NCBI RefSeq assembly: GCF_001514195.1
Contig: NZ_KQ948750.1
Span: forward strand, 1-64,000
Length of the DNA: 64,000 bases
Origin: Streptomyces griseorubiginosus
Lineage (GTDB): Bacteria; Actinomycetota; Actinomycetes; Streptomycetales; Streptomycetaceae
Direction: 5' to 3'
Of this stretch, positions 54,156 through 63,008 are shown one piece after another (positions within the stretch are counted from its first letter, which is position 1; each line of letters begins with the position of its first letter). Both the position numbers and the translations under genes were made by a program. The notes below the pieces were generated by a model, which did no database searches, had not been told where the DNA came from, and saw nothing but the letters and a program-made list of their open reading frames with translations.

Positions 54156-54395
54156 GTAGACGGGATTCGTCGGCGTGTCCCAGAAGCGATTCAGAAACCG
54201 AGGGACACGACTGCCGCTCGAACTTCCCTGTGTATCAGGCTCGTTCTGTAGATCGACAGCTCATGGCCGGGTGCTGCTCGGCTGTACGTCCGGCGTCTGT
54301 AGACATGCGATCGGCCCTGCCGATGTCAGCGGCGACCTCGCGGTCCGGCGTGCTCGGTGTCTCCACGGTCGTGTCGGTGGTGTTCGGCTCGTTTC

Positions 54396-57296
54396 TCAGG
54401 CAGGTTCGTGCGATCCGCGCCTGCCGGCGTGCGGCAGGCGGCTTTGGATGTCCTTCCGCTCGGTGCGCAGTTTCGCCAGGACGCGGGCCACGTGCTTCTC
54501 GACGGTGCGGGGGGACAGGAACAGGGTCTGGGCGATGTCCTGGTTGGTGGCGCCGCCGACGAGCAGCTGGGCGACTTCCAGTTCACGGGGTGACAGCTGG
54601 CTTCCGTAGCCGCGGCGTCCCGGTCGCCGAGCCGTCCGGACACCGAGTTCGCGTAGGCGGTGCTGGCAGCGTGCGGCGTCGCCGGTCGCGCCGAGCTCGG
54701 TGAAGCCGTGCGCGGCGTCGGCCAGGTGCGCCGCCGCGTCCTCGGGAGACGAGCAGGTCAAGGCTTCACCCCGGCGTTCGGCGGCCTTGGCGACCTCGTA
54801 GGGACGGCCGACGTCCTGCCACCTGTGCTGCGCCTCCGCGAAGTGCTCGACGGCCCGCGCCGGCTCGGTGGCGCGGAGCAACAGACCTCGGACCACCGCC
54901 AGTTCGGCCGAGGCGGCCGGCGCGTCGCGGTCGCACAGATCCGACTCGGCCTCCGCCGCGAGTCGTTCGACCAACGCGTGGTGCCCACAGGCCAGCGCGG
55001 CCTCGGCCGCGACCGGGAGGAGGTCCATGGTCCGAGCCCAGGACCTGAGTCCTCGCACCATCGACAGCGCCGGTTCGGCAATCGCCCAGGCCGCCTGCGG
55101 GTCGCCCTCGGCGAGCCGGAAAGCGGCGAGCGCGGCGGCGATCCTGATACTCACGTCCACCTCGCTCGTACCACGGGCGACCGCCGCCGCGGTGGCGAAG
55201 TGGTCGTGGGCCAGGGAGTGCCGCCCCTGGACGAAGGCGAGGTGTCCCTGGCACAGAGCCCGGTCCACTTTGATCTGCTTCACGTCGGGGTGGGCATGCG
55301 CCACGGCCGCGTAATCGTCCTCCAGCCGGGTCCAGCGCCCGGCCAGCAAGTCCAGGCGCAGCTCCACAACGCGGGGGATGCACTCGATGCGCCCGTGGGC
55401 CGCGTGATCGAGCAACGCCCCGACCTCGACCACCAGGGCGCGGGCCCGCCGGTCGTGGCCGAGCTGCACTGCCACCTCGGCGAGGGCGTACAGCGCGTAG
55501 GTGGCGTGGCCCAGCACCGCGCCGGCGGCATCTCGGCGCGGCAGCCGGTCCAGCAGCGGCCAGACGGCGGCATCGCCGTCCCGAGCCATCAGGATGAGCC
55601 GGTTGATCGGGGCCGCCCTCCGGCTCATCTCGTCGGCGCCGTCGCGGACGGTCCGCTCGGCTCGGTCTTGCCAGTCCCACGCGTGCGCGGCGGCGCCGTC
55701 CCGCTCGTAGAGGGCCAGGTTGACCATCGCCAGAGCCGCCTTGTGCGGCTGCGTGGCCAGCTCGTCGACGGCGTGGGCGAGCTCACGGAAACCGGCCGGG
55801 TCGGCGCCGACCTTGACCATGACCAGACCGAGCCCCAGGCGGATCTCACCCCGGACGGCATCCGGCAGCTGCGGATCGTCCAGCACCGATCCCAACTCGC
55901 GGACGGTCACGGCGTAGTCGACGCCGTAGTGCACGATCCGGGCGAGCGCGAGCGCGGCCTGGGACCGCCGCTCGGTGTCCACTCCAGGGTGGTCCAGGAT
56001 CCGGTGCAGGAGAGTGGCCGCGGTGCCGGTGTCGCCCAGCGTGACGGCCTGGTCGACGGCCTGCTCGATCTGGTCGAGCCAGCCCCGCCGGTCGCCGGTG
56101 GCCAGTGTGTGGTGGGCGAGCTGCACCAGCGGGACCGGGTCGTGGGTCTGGAGCTCGTCGATGGCCCGCCGGTGCAGGCGGGCCCGGCGCGGCCCTGGGA
56201 TGTACCGGTAGGCGACCTGCTGGGCCAGCACGTGACGGAAGGCGTAGCGGCCGGTATCGGTCTCGCGCAGCACCGCCATCCGCAGCGCGTCGATCAGCCC
56301 TTCTGCGGCCGCGTCGCCGTCCAGGCCGGCGATCTCGGCCAGCTGCGCTTCGGTGGCCGGTACGGCCAGCACCGCCGCCGCGTCCACGACCGCGGCGCCG
56401 ATTGGCGACAGCGAGGTCAGCCGCTCGGTGACCGCTTCCTGCAGACCGGTGGGCACCTCGGCCCGCTCCAGCTCCCTGACGTCGCGACACGCCTGGTCCC
56501 GCAGCGTGATCAGGTCTTCCTCGGCGACCAGCGGCAGGCCCTCGCTGCGACAGTGGAGCACCGCGCACAGCTCTGGCGTGGCCTGGGCGCCGAGCGCCGC
56601 GCCGGCCAGGTCGGCCACGTCGTTCTCGGTCAGCGGTGACAGCCGGATCACCGTGCCGCCGGCACCAGGTGGCGGGCGGTAGGCGGCACCCAGGGCTGCG
56701 GCACCGGGCGGCAGGTCCTCGGCCCGGTAGGTGACCATCAACGCGAACTGGTCGGGCAGGTCGCGGGCGAGCAGCAGGAGCAGTTCGCGGGTGGCGTCGT
56801 CGGCCCAGTGCAGGTCCTCGACGACCAGGATCACCCGACCGACCGCGTCGAGCACGGAGCGCACGGCCTGAATCAACTGATGGCGCAGCGCACCTGGGTG
56901 GCCCGGTGTGGCGGGCGCCGCCGGGAGGCGGTCGGCCAGGTCCGGCAGCAGCGGGGCCAGTGCCCCGGCCGTCGGCGGCAGCCCGGTGGCCGGCAGCCAC
57001 GGACCGACCTTGCCGAGCGCGTCCACCACCGGCCCGTACGGCAAGGGTTCGCGCAGTGGGTGGCAGAAGCCCGTCACCACCCGCCACCCCTCGGTCTTCA
57101 GGATCGCGGTGGCCTCGCGCACCAGCCGGGACTTGCCCATGCCGGCCTCGCCCTCGATCAGGACCACTGCGGGCGGCTGCCTGGTGACGGCGAGTAGCAG
57201 GTCGAGTTCCTGGCGGCGACCGACGAATGTGAAGCCCCTGCCAAGACCGGGGGAGCCTTGCTGTTCAGCCACCTGCGCACCGTCCCTTGAGGACAC
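54396..57296 (-). CDS. LAL-type (LuxR) ATP-binding transcriptional regulator
   Basis: 966 residues. An N-terminal AAA/STAND ATPase (about 25-330) has Walker A GEAGMGKS and Walker B VILVVEDLHWAD. Long TPR-like helical repeats (about 330-880) lead to a C-terminal LuxR helix-turn-helix (LSPRELEVAQLLVGGATNQD, IAQTLFLSPRTVEKHVARVL). LAL regulators often activate secondary-metabolite or secreted-product clusters. The GTG start at 57296 has little ribosome-site support; GTG 57272 is an alternative. It is divergent from the secreted-peptide/ADP-ribosyltransferase/lectin genes and could control them. Confidence 0.9.
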   Translation of the reverse strand: MSSRDGAQVAEQQGSPGLGRGFTFVGRRQELDLLLAVTRQPPAVVLIEGEAGMGKSRLVREATAILKTEGWRVVTGFCHPLREPLPYGPVVDALGKVGPWLPATGLPPTAGALAPLLPDLADRLPAAPATPGHPGALRHQLIQAVRSVLDAVGRVILVVEDLHWADDATRELLLLLARDLPDQFALMVTYRAEDLPPGAAALGAAYRPPPGAGGTVIRLSPLTENDVADLAGAALGAQATPELCAVLHCRSEGLPLVAEEDLITLRDQACRDVRELERAEVPTGLQEAVTERLTSLSPIGAAVVDAAAVLAVPATEAQLAEIAGLDGDAAAEGLIDALRMAVLRETDTGRYAFRHVLAQQVAYRYIPGPRRARLHRRAIDELQTHDPVPLVQLAHHTLATGDRRGWLDQIEQAVDQAVTLGDTGTAATLLHRILDHPGVDTERRSQAALALARIVHYGVDYAVTVRELGSVLDDPQLPDAVRGEIRLGLGLVMVKVGADPAGFRELAHAVDELATQPHKAALAMVNLALYERDGAAAHAWDWQDRAERTVRDGADEMSRRAAPINRLILMARDGDAAVWPLLDRLPRRDAAGAVLGHATYALYALAEVAVQLGHDRRARALVVEVGALLDHAAHGRIECIPRVVELRLDLLAGRWTRLEDDYAAVAHAHPDVKQIKVDRALCQGHLAFVQGRHSLAHDHFATAAAVARGTSEVDVSIRIAAALAAFRLAEGDPQAAWAIAEPALSMVRGLRSWARTMDLLPVAAEAALACGHHALVERLAAEAESDLCDRDAPAASAELAVVRGLLLRATEPARAVEHFAEAQHRWQDVGRPYEVAKAAERRGEALTCSSPEDAAAHLADAAHGFTELGATGDAARCQHRLRELGVRTARRPGRRGYGSQLSPRELEVAQLLVGGATNQDIAQTLFLSPRTVEKHVARVLAKLRTERKDIQSRLPHAGRRGSHEPA

Positions 57297-57373
57297 ATCC
57301 TGGCTCGACTGGTGACGGAAGGGGACCGGCGGAGGCTGGTCGGTCCGCCGCCGTCGGCGCTACCCACTTTATT

Positions 57374-57706
57374 GCGGCCGCCTACCCATTCAATACGTTT
57401 GTGACGCGTACCTCATACTTTCGGTGCCCCGCGGATCTGCAGCGTCGGTGTCGATTTCAAGCACCGTTCGCGGACGCTTCCAGAGACCCGAACCCGCGGT
57501 TTCAGCCATCGACAGCAGGTGAGCGCTCTCTCACCATGAGGACCCGGGCGCGGGACGGCGCGACGACCGTTGCCGCCGTCGCCCCGCCGCCATCGCGTTG
57601 GCCGCGATCGCGCCGGCACTCACGGCGCTGATCGGTCCGCTCGTCAACGCGCCGAGCGCGCACGCCGAGGGCAACAACTCCCAGGGCGGCCGCCTACCCA
57701 TTCAAT
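57374..57706. repeat. Exact 21-bp direct repeat, copies at 57374-57394 and 57686-57706
   Basis: GCGGCCGCCTACCCATTCAAT occurs twice, 312 bases apart. The second copy lies inside the broken secreted-peptide gene (reading GGRLPIQ); the first is upstream, between the LAL regulator and that gene. It may be a duplicated gene scrap or a recombination footprint. Confidence 0.95.
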
Positions 57707-57850
57707 GCGTCCCCCATTGTTTCGGCCTGCCCATCACCTGCATCGTCATGCCATCCATGCAGGTGGAAGCCGCGATAACGCGTGAGGACGCCCTCTCGCG
57801 CTCTGACCGGCGCGTGCAGTGGCACGACCGCAACCACTCCCCGACTCGGA
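57536..57850 (+). pseudogene. Small secreted peptide gene with a frameshift in the signal sequence
   Basis: ATG 57536 reads MRTRARDGATTVAAVA. A frame change near 57583 then gives AAIALAAIAPALTALIGPLV and NAPSAHA, a clear signal peptide, followed by EGNNSQGGRLPIQCVPHCFG and LPITCIVMPSMQVEAA. With the frame corrected this is a short Cys-containing secreted peptide. The downstream frame has no nearby stop and runs into the next gene, so the 3' end is also uncertain. It lies 5' to the ADP-ribosyltransferase on the same strand. Confidence 0.5.
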
Positions 57851-57856
57851 GAGCCC

Positions 57857-58792
57857 ATGTTCAATCGAGCAGCAACGCGTCCGCCCAAATGGCGGATGCG
57901 CTACCGGATATCAGCGCTCGCGGCGTTCCTCGCCGCCGTCGCGGTCGTCCTGACCCAGGCCGTCGTCTCGACCAGCCCGGCGCGCGCGGCGGGGTTCTAC
58001 GACTGCCCGCGAGGCTTCGGCAACGGCTCCTCATGTTCCAACATCGACAACACCGACACGGTCAACCAACGGCGGTTGCCGGAATACGTGTACCGCGGGG
58101 ACTCGCGGGCGCCGTACGAGATCTTCACCAACGGTTTCAGGTCGGTCGGCACCGACTACGACATCCAGCGCCACGTGCAAGGCGGCAACAACGCCCGAAG
58201 CGGCTACATCTCCACGAGCGCGGCGCTGTCGGAGTCGGAAAGCTTCGCCCGCAGCCAGGGTGGCCGCAATCTCGACTCGATGGCGGCGCAGCCCTCGTGC
58301 CGACTCGGCCGTCCGATCGCGGTGTGGTCCACCATTCCGGGGCTGGGTGGGTGGAGGACCAGTGACTGCGACGGCGGCTGGGTGGAGGCGGACACCTTCG
58401 TGTACCTCATCGATGCCGGGATGGCGCACAACGCCCTGTACATCCCCGACCAGGTGCGCGGAAACACCACGCTGGCGCGCTACGCGAGTCAGGAGGAGTG
58501 GGCGTACGTCCGTCGCATCCCGAACACCGCGGTCGCCGGCGTGCGCATCTACCGCATGAGGGCGCGTGTCACCAACGGCGTGATCGATTTCCGGACGCAG
58601 ACGTTCAGGTTCGACCGCTACGTGGGCAACCCTCACCATGCCGAAGCGCGGAGCACCTATGACCCGAGCGCCGACCCGGGCGCCCACTTCAACAGGGGCA
58701 CCTACCTCGACGTGCCCGCGATCAACGCGAACCCGTACACCCGCGGTTGCGAAGAGATGTTCCGGTGCAGGGGCGGGGATGACCATGGCTGA
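57857..58792 (+). CDS. Secreted ADP-ribosyltransferase (Scabin/pierisin-like)
   Basis: 311 residues. A signal peptide (ISALAAFLAAVAVVLTQAVV, cleavage after ARA about 44) precedes an R-S-E class mono-ADP-ribosyltransferase domain: Arg80 in YVYRGDSRAP, the STS motif S119-T120-S121 in GYISTSAALSE, and Q212-x-E214 in ASQEEWAYV. The Q-x-E form and the VYRGDSR...IFTNGF pattern resemble Scabin and pierisin-type toxins, which modify guanine bases. Six cysteines (50, 60, 148, 171, 298, 304) could form three disulfides. ATG 57857 has GGAGAG upstream. The stop overlaps the following lectin-protein gene, indicating co-translation. Confidence 0.85.
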   Translation: MFNRAATRPPKWRMRYRISALAAFLAAVAVVLTQAVVSTSPARAAGFYDCPRGFGNGSSCSNIDNTDTVNQRRLPEYVYRGDSRAPYEIFTNGFRSVGTDYDIQRHVQGGNNARSGYISTSAALSESESFARSQGGRNLDSMAAQPSCRLGRPIAVWSTIPGLGGWRTSDCDGGWVEADTFVYLIDAGMAHNALYIPDQVRGNTTLARYASQEEWAYVRRIPNTAVAGVRIYRMRARVTNGVIDFRTQTFRFDRYVGNPHHAEARSTYDPSADPGAHFNRGTYLDVPAINANPYTRGCEEMFRCRGGDDHG

Positions 58793-60335
58793 AACCGGCT
58801 CGACTCCCGACACGACAGGCCAGGCGGACGCCGCAGTGATCACCCGCCCCTCGGACCCAAGGAAAACCAGGTTGGAAAACGCATCGACCGCGCCGCACCG
58901 CATGTGCTCCGCCCTGCGGGAGCGACCGCGCTCCGCCCTGCTCGCCCTCCTGTCGCTTCTGCTGGCGAGCGGGTCGCTGCTGCCGGCCGCGCCCGCACAG
59001 GCCGACACCGCCACCAGCACCAGCACCAGCACCGAGTGGGAGGAGATTCAGGAACTCGCGGGCTACAACGGCGCCCTTACCGCGTTCGAGGACCCGAACA
59101 GCGGCCCGGAGATCATCTTCCCGTCCGACTACACCGGTGACATCAACGACCTGAAACACCCGAGCGACTGGACCGACTCCACCGGCGCCACGCCGACCAG
59201 TTGGCCCACTCCCAAGACCGCCAAAAGCGCCGTGTTCACGCAGGACCAGCTCAACAGCGTGCAGAACGCGGTCGCCAACGCCGTCCAGCCAGGCGGCGAC
59301 ACCACCTACTCCCTGGCCGTCACCTACGACGGCACGAGCGACCGGGTGATCACGCAGACCAACGCCCCTTCGTCCGTCACCGACCCGCTGACCACCCAGT
59401 ACCCCGACCAGGTCGTCATCCAGGGCCCGCCCGCGAACACCCCGCCCACCACGTGCGTGCCCCAGACATCGCTCACGGCCAGAACCGACGGAGCCGGCGG
59501 CGTGACCGCGGCGAGCGAGCAGTTGCAGGCCCTGGCCGACTACAACTGCGCCCTGGCTGCCTTCCAGGACCCGAAGTACGGCCCGGCGATGGTCTTCCCG
59601 TCCGACTACGCCGGCGACATCAACAACCTGCAGATCCCGCAGAACTGGACCGACTCCAAGGGCAACACCCCGACCAGTTGGCCCACCCCGACCACCGCTC
59701 GCAGCGTCAAGTTCACCGCCGCGCAGGTCCAGACGGTCATCGCCGCCGCCATCGCACAGATCGAGCCGGACGGCTCGCCGTTCTACTACGCCGCCGCCCA
59801 CTACGACGGAACGAGCGACCGGATCGTGGTGAACACCGACGCGCCCTCCTCGGTCACCGACCCGCTGGTGGCCGCGTACCCCAACCAGGTCATCATCGTC
59901 AGCCAGGCGGCCCCGCCAATGCAGATCGTCAACAAGAACAGCAGCCTCGACCTGGGGATCGAGGGCGCCTCCACCACGGACGGCGGTGGGGTCACGCAGC
60001 AAAGCGCGGACACCACCGCCAACCAGCAATGGCAGCTGATCTTCGCCGGCGACGGCCAGTACAAGATCAAGAACGCCCACAGCGGCCTGCTGCTCGGCGT
60101 CGCCGGCGGCTCCAGCAACCTGGGCGCCCCCGCCATGCAATGGGACGACAACGGCCACGACGACCACCTGTGGAAGGTGACCGACGCCGGCCACGGTTAC
60201 GTCAAGCTGGTCAACGTGCGCAGCGGACTGGCGTTGGACATCTCCGGAGCCTCGACCGACCCCGGAGCGAACGCGGTCCAGAACACCGACAACGGGACCG
60301 ATTCCGAGCTCTGGCAGCTGACTCCGATCAGCTGA
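58785..60335 (+). CDS. Secreted two-repeat protein with ricin-type lectin domain
   Basis: 516 residues. An unusually long N-region (about 48 residues) precedes the signal helix SALLALLSLLLASGSLLPAA, cleavage near AQA; ATG 58902 would give a normal signal peptide, and ATG 58779 is also possible. Two internal repeats follow, about 84-214 and 244-373 (EIIFPSDYTGDINDL / AMVFPSDYAGDINNL; TPTSWPTP in both; SDRVITQTNAPSSVTDPL / SDRIVVNTDAPSSVTDPL). A C-terminal ricin-B lectin domain (about 378-516) has QxW-type signatures QQWQLI, HLWKV and ELWQLTPI. Lectin domains bind carbohydrate. The 8-base overlap with the ADP-ribosyltransferase gene suggests a delivery or binding partner. Confidence 0.83.
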   Translation: MAETGSTPDTTGQADAAVITRPSDPRKTRLENASTAPHRMCSALRERPRSALLALLSLLLASGSLLPAAPAQADTATSTSTSTEWEEIQELAGYNGALTAFEDPNSGPEIIFPSDYTGDINDLKHPSDWTDSTGATPTSWPTPKTAKSAVFTQDQLNSVQNAVANAVQPGGDTTYSLAVTYDGTSDRVITQTNAPSSVTDPLTTQYPDQVVIQGPPANTPPTTCVPQTSLTARTDGAGGVTAASEQLQALADYNCALAAFQDPKYGPAMVFPSDYAGDINNLQIPQNWTDSKGNTPTSWPTPTTARSVKFTAAQVQTVIAAAIAQIEPDGSPFYYAAAHYDGTSDRIVVNTDAPSSVTDPLVAAYPNQVIIVSQAAPPMQIVNKNSSLDLGIEGASTTDGGGVTQQSADTTANQQWQLIFAGDGQYKIKNAHSGLLLGVAGGSSNLGAPAMQWDDNGHDDHLWKVTDAGHGYVKLVNVRSGLALDISGASTDPGANAVQNTDNGTDSELWQLTPIS

Positions 60336-60377
60336 CGAGTGACGCCCGCCACCGCGGGCATTGCCCGGACGGACGGC

Positions 60378-60426
60378 GAACCGGCCCGGGTTGTGCATAC
60401 CTCTCGTGCGCAACCCGGGCCGGTTC
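60378..60426. terminator. Strong 16-bp-stem hairpin after the lectin gene
   Basis: GAACCGGCCCGGGTTG pairs perfectly with CAACCCGGGCCGGTTC, and three inner pairs extend the stem. It starts 43 bases after the stop codon and closes the ADP-ribosyltransferase/lectin unit. Confidence 0.82.
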
Positions 60427-60584
60427 ATAGGCATCGTCTTGCTCGTCCCACCGCTCGACCGCCGGGTCGGCAATGGAAACTGTCGACGCCGAAGCGCGAG
60501 GGCATTCACGCGGTTGCGTACTCACGGCTTTGCCGGCTCCGGCCAGGCCCGTTCCCGGACGTGCTGCGCCGCTTCCACGCCGGC

Positions 60585-60835
60585 GTGACGACCGGGTGCG
60601 CACCAACAAGACCATGGGATTGGATAGTTCGCTCTCCGCATCGTAAGAGGTGACCGCGGCTGAATGCTCGCCGCGAACCTCGCCCCCGATCTCGACGCGC
60701 GGCTGTGACCGCCGGCCTTGCACGACATCGACGACCTGGCCCACGCCGAGCCGGACACCATGCGCTTCGCCTCTACGACCTGCCCGCCCGACTCACCGAC
60801 CACCCCCGCCGTCGCCTGACGACCAGCCACCTGCC
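60585..60835 (+). pseudogene. IS1380-family transposase C-terminal remnant
   Basis: The plus strand reads DDRVRTNKTMGL in one frame, a stop, then LAPDLDARL, stop, ALHDIDDLAHAEPDTMRF and LYDLPARLTDHPRRRL after a frame change. These segments follow the order of the C-terminal end of Streptomyces IS1380-type transposases. It has two stops and at least one frameshift. Confidence 0.75.
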
Positions 60836-61119
60836 CGGCAAGACAAGGAAAGGAGCAGACCTGCACGACCTCCGGCCGCGCGGGCCGCGAAACCCCGGCG
60901 CAGCCGCAACGACACGCGAGGCCCGGTCCACGATCACGCGGAACGAACAGAGCGAACCGATGGCGCGGCTGAGCACTCACAGCCGCTGAAGAACCGAGGT
61001 TAAAGGCATATCAAAACTTCGCTCCGGATGTTTTCTGTGTTCGCACTTCTCCGAAAGACTCCGGTCGGGATCATGAACTTTCCGGTCCCGCCCAACTCCC
61101 CACGTTCTGAGAGAACTTC
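60836..61119. other. Upstream region of the S33 hydrolase
   Basis: 284 bases. No gene is recognised. The last 100 bases before ATG 61120 are AT-richer and contain GAGAGAA as a possible ribosome site. Confidence 0.4.
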
Positions 61120-62718
61120 ATGAAGAACAGCGCAGCTGTGCTGTGCGGCACGGCCGTCGTCCTGGCCGGCACGCTCACGGCCGCTCCCGCCGAGGCCGGA
61201 ACGCCGACTTCCGCGAACGCCGTCCAGACGGCGAAGGTCACCTGGAAGAAGTGCGGCACCGACGACTACCCGACACTCGAGTGCGGGTCCGTGAAGGTGC
61301 CGCTGGACTACGCCAAGCCGCAGGGGCGGAAGATAACGCTGGCCCTGTCCCGGGTTCCGCACACCGCGAAGAGGTTCCAGGGCCCGCTGCTGGTCAACCC
61401 GGGCGGCCCCGGTTCCAGCGGACTCACGCTCGCCGGATTCGTCGCGTCCGGGCTGCCCAAGGCGGCCGCGGCCCAGTACGACGTCATCGGCTTCGACCCG
61501 CGGGGCGTCGGCAAGAGCCAGCCGGCCCTGGACTGCGAGCCGGGCTACTTCAACCCGGTGCGCCCCGCCAGCGTTCCCAGTACGCCCGCGCTCGAGAAGG
61601 CCAACCTGGAGCGCGCGAAGTCCTTCGCCGCCGCATGCGGCAGGAAGTACTCCGATGTGCTGCCGTACGTCAACACGATCAGCGCCGTGAAGGACATGGA
61701 CTCGATCCGCAAGTCTCTCGGCGCCAAGAAGATCAACTACTTCGGCTACTCGTACGGTACCTACCTGGGCCAGATCTACGCCAAGTTCTTCCCGAACCGG
61801 GTGCGCCGCCTGGTCCTGGACTCGATCACGAACCCCGACAAGGTCTGGTACGACGGCAACATCGAGCAGGACTACGGCTTCGACGCCCGGCACAAGGCGT
61901 TCATGGCGTGGATCGCCAAGTACGACTCGACGTACAAGCTGGGCACCGATCCGGCCGTGGTAGAGGCCAAGTGGTACACGATGCAGGCCGAGCTCGCCAA
62001 GAATCCCGCGGGCGGCAAGGTGGGCGCCGCGGAGCTGGTGAACCTCTTCATAAACGGCGGTTACTACAACGGCTACTGGCCCTACCTCGCCCCGGTGTTC
62101 GCCGCGTACGTCAACGACCACAACCCCGCCCCGCTGGTCAAGGCGTTCGACACGTGGGGGGCGACCGATGCCTCCGGTGACAACGGCTTCAGTGTCTACT
62201 CCGCCGTGCAGTGCCAGGACGTGTCCTGGCCGCGGGACTGGAAGCAGTGGGAGAAGGACAACTGGGCGGTGTACAAGAAGGCTCCGTTCAGTACCTGGGC
62301 CAATGCCTGGTACAACGCGCCGTGCGCCTTCTGGCCCACGAAGACCCTGAAGCCGGTGAACGTCGCCAACTCCAAGCTCCCGCCGGTGCTCCTGTTCCAG
62401 GCGACCAACGACGCGGCCACCCCCTACCAGGGCGGCGTCACCGTCCACCGCCTGCTCAAGCACTCCAGCCTGGTCGTCGAGCAGGGCGGCGGCAACCACA
62501 GCATCACCCTGAGCGGCAACGCCTGCCTCGACAAGTACCTCGCCACGTACCTGACCGACGGCACGGTCCCCCGCGGCCACGGCACCGCGGACGCGATCTG
62601 CCAGAAGAACCCCGACCCCAAGCCGCTGAGCACGGCGACGTCCGCCATGCGCACGGAGCAGCCGGCCACCGCGCCGGGCGGCAGCCCCCTGCGGGGGATG
62701 TCCGGCTTCCGCGGCTGA
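61120..62718 (+). CDS. Secreted S33 alpha/beta-hydrolase, tripeptidyl aminopeptidase-like
   Basis: 532 residues. A signal peptide (AAVLCGTAVVLAGTLTAAPA, cleavage near AEA) precedes an alpha/beta-hydrolase of peptidase family S33. The oxyanion segment is LLVNPGGPGSSG, DVIGFDPRGVGKSQP follows, and the nucleophile is Ser211 in GYSYGTYLG. The TAP-like C-terminal domain supplies Asp in FQATNDAATP and His in GGGNHSITL. Homologous Streptomyces Tap enzymes remove tripeptides from secreted proteins. Length and order fit the family. It is a single gene ended by a hairpin. Confidence 0.9.
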   Translation: MKNSAAVLCGTAVVLAGTLTAAPAEAGTPTSANAVQTAKVTWKKCGTDDYPTLECGSVKVPLDYAKPQGRKITLALSRVPHTAKRFQGPLLVNPGGPGSSGLTLAGFVASGLPKAAAAQYDVIGFDPRGVGKSQPALDCEPGYFNPVRPASVPSTPALEKANLERAKSFAAACGRKYSDVLPYVNTISAVKDMDSIRKSLGAKKINYFGYSYGTYLGQIYAKFFPNRVRRLVLDSITNPDKVWYDGNIEQDYGFDARHKAFMAWIAKYDSTYKLGTDPAVVEAKWYTMQAELAKNPAGGKVGAAELVNLFINGGYYNGYWPYLAPVFAAYVNDHNPAPLVKAFDTWGATDASGDNGFSVYSAVQCQDVSWPRDWKQWEKDNWAVYKKAPFSTWANAWYNAPCAFWPTKTLKPVNVANSKLPPVLLFQATNDAATPYQGGVTVHRLLKHSSLVVEQGGGNHSITLSGNACLDKYLATYLTDGTVPRGHGTADAICQKNPDPKPLSTATSAMRTEQPATAPGGSPLRGMSGFRG

Positions 62719-62739
62719 GCGTGAGCGGAGCGGAAACGC

Positions 62740-62771
62740 GAAGGGCGCTCGGTGCTCGCCGGGCGCCCTTC
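62740..62771. terminator. Hairpin after the S33 hydrolase gene
   Basis: GAAGGGCGCTCGG pairs with CCGGGCGCCCTTC (one T-G wobble) around a six-base loop, 22 bases after the stop, between convergent genes. Confidence 0.8.
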
Positions 62772-62789
62772 CCGTCGTAGCGGAAGCGG

Positions 62790-63008
62790 TTAAGACTTGG
62801 TCTCAGAACTGCTCGGCTGGTTCTTATGGGGATGGGCTACTGCAACAAGTCGATCATGCTCGGTCGTGGACCAGCGCCTGGCGTTGAGCTGCGGGTCGCT
62901 ATCCAAGTGGTGCGTTGTCGTCTCGGCGATGAGTTCCGCGAGCCCGCGGAGTCTGTCGGCCGGCGTAACCTCGCCACCGGTGTCCGGGGTCCGCGGACTG
63001 CCGCTCAC
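62790..63008 (-). CDS. Possible small protein coupled to the HxlR regulator gene
   Basis: 72 codons from GTG 63008, which overlaps the HxlR stop (GTGA). The central part (TPADRLRGLAELIAETTTHH, LDSDPQLNARRW) is amphipathic and could be real; the tail is Ser/Lys-rich. No family is recognised. The hairpin at 62740 lies just after it. Confidence 0.4.
   Translation of the reverse strand: MSGSPRTPDTGGEVTPADRLRGLAELIAETTTHHLDSDPQLNARRWSTTEHDRLVAVAHPHKNQPSSSETKS

Noticed and set aside
57782..57856. Upstream GTG/ATG extension of the ADP-ribosyltransferase
   Set aside because: Adds 25 non-conserved residues before a complete signal peptide; ATG 57857 has a better ribosome site.
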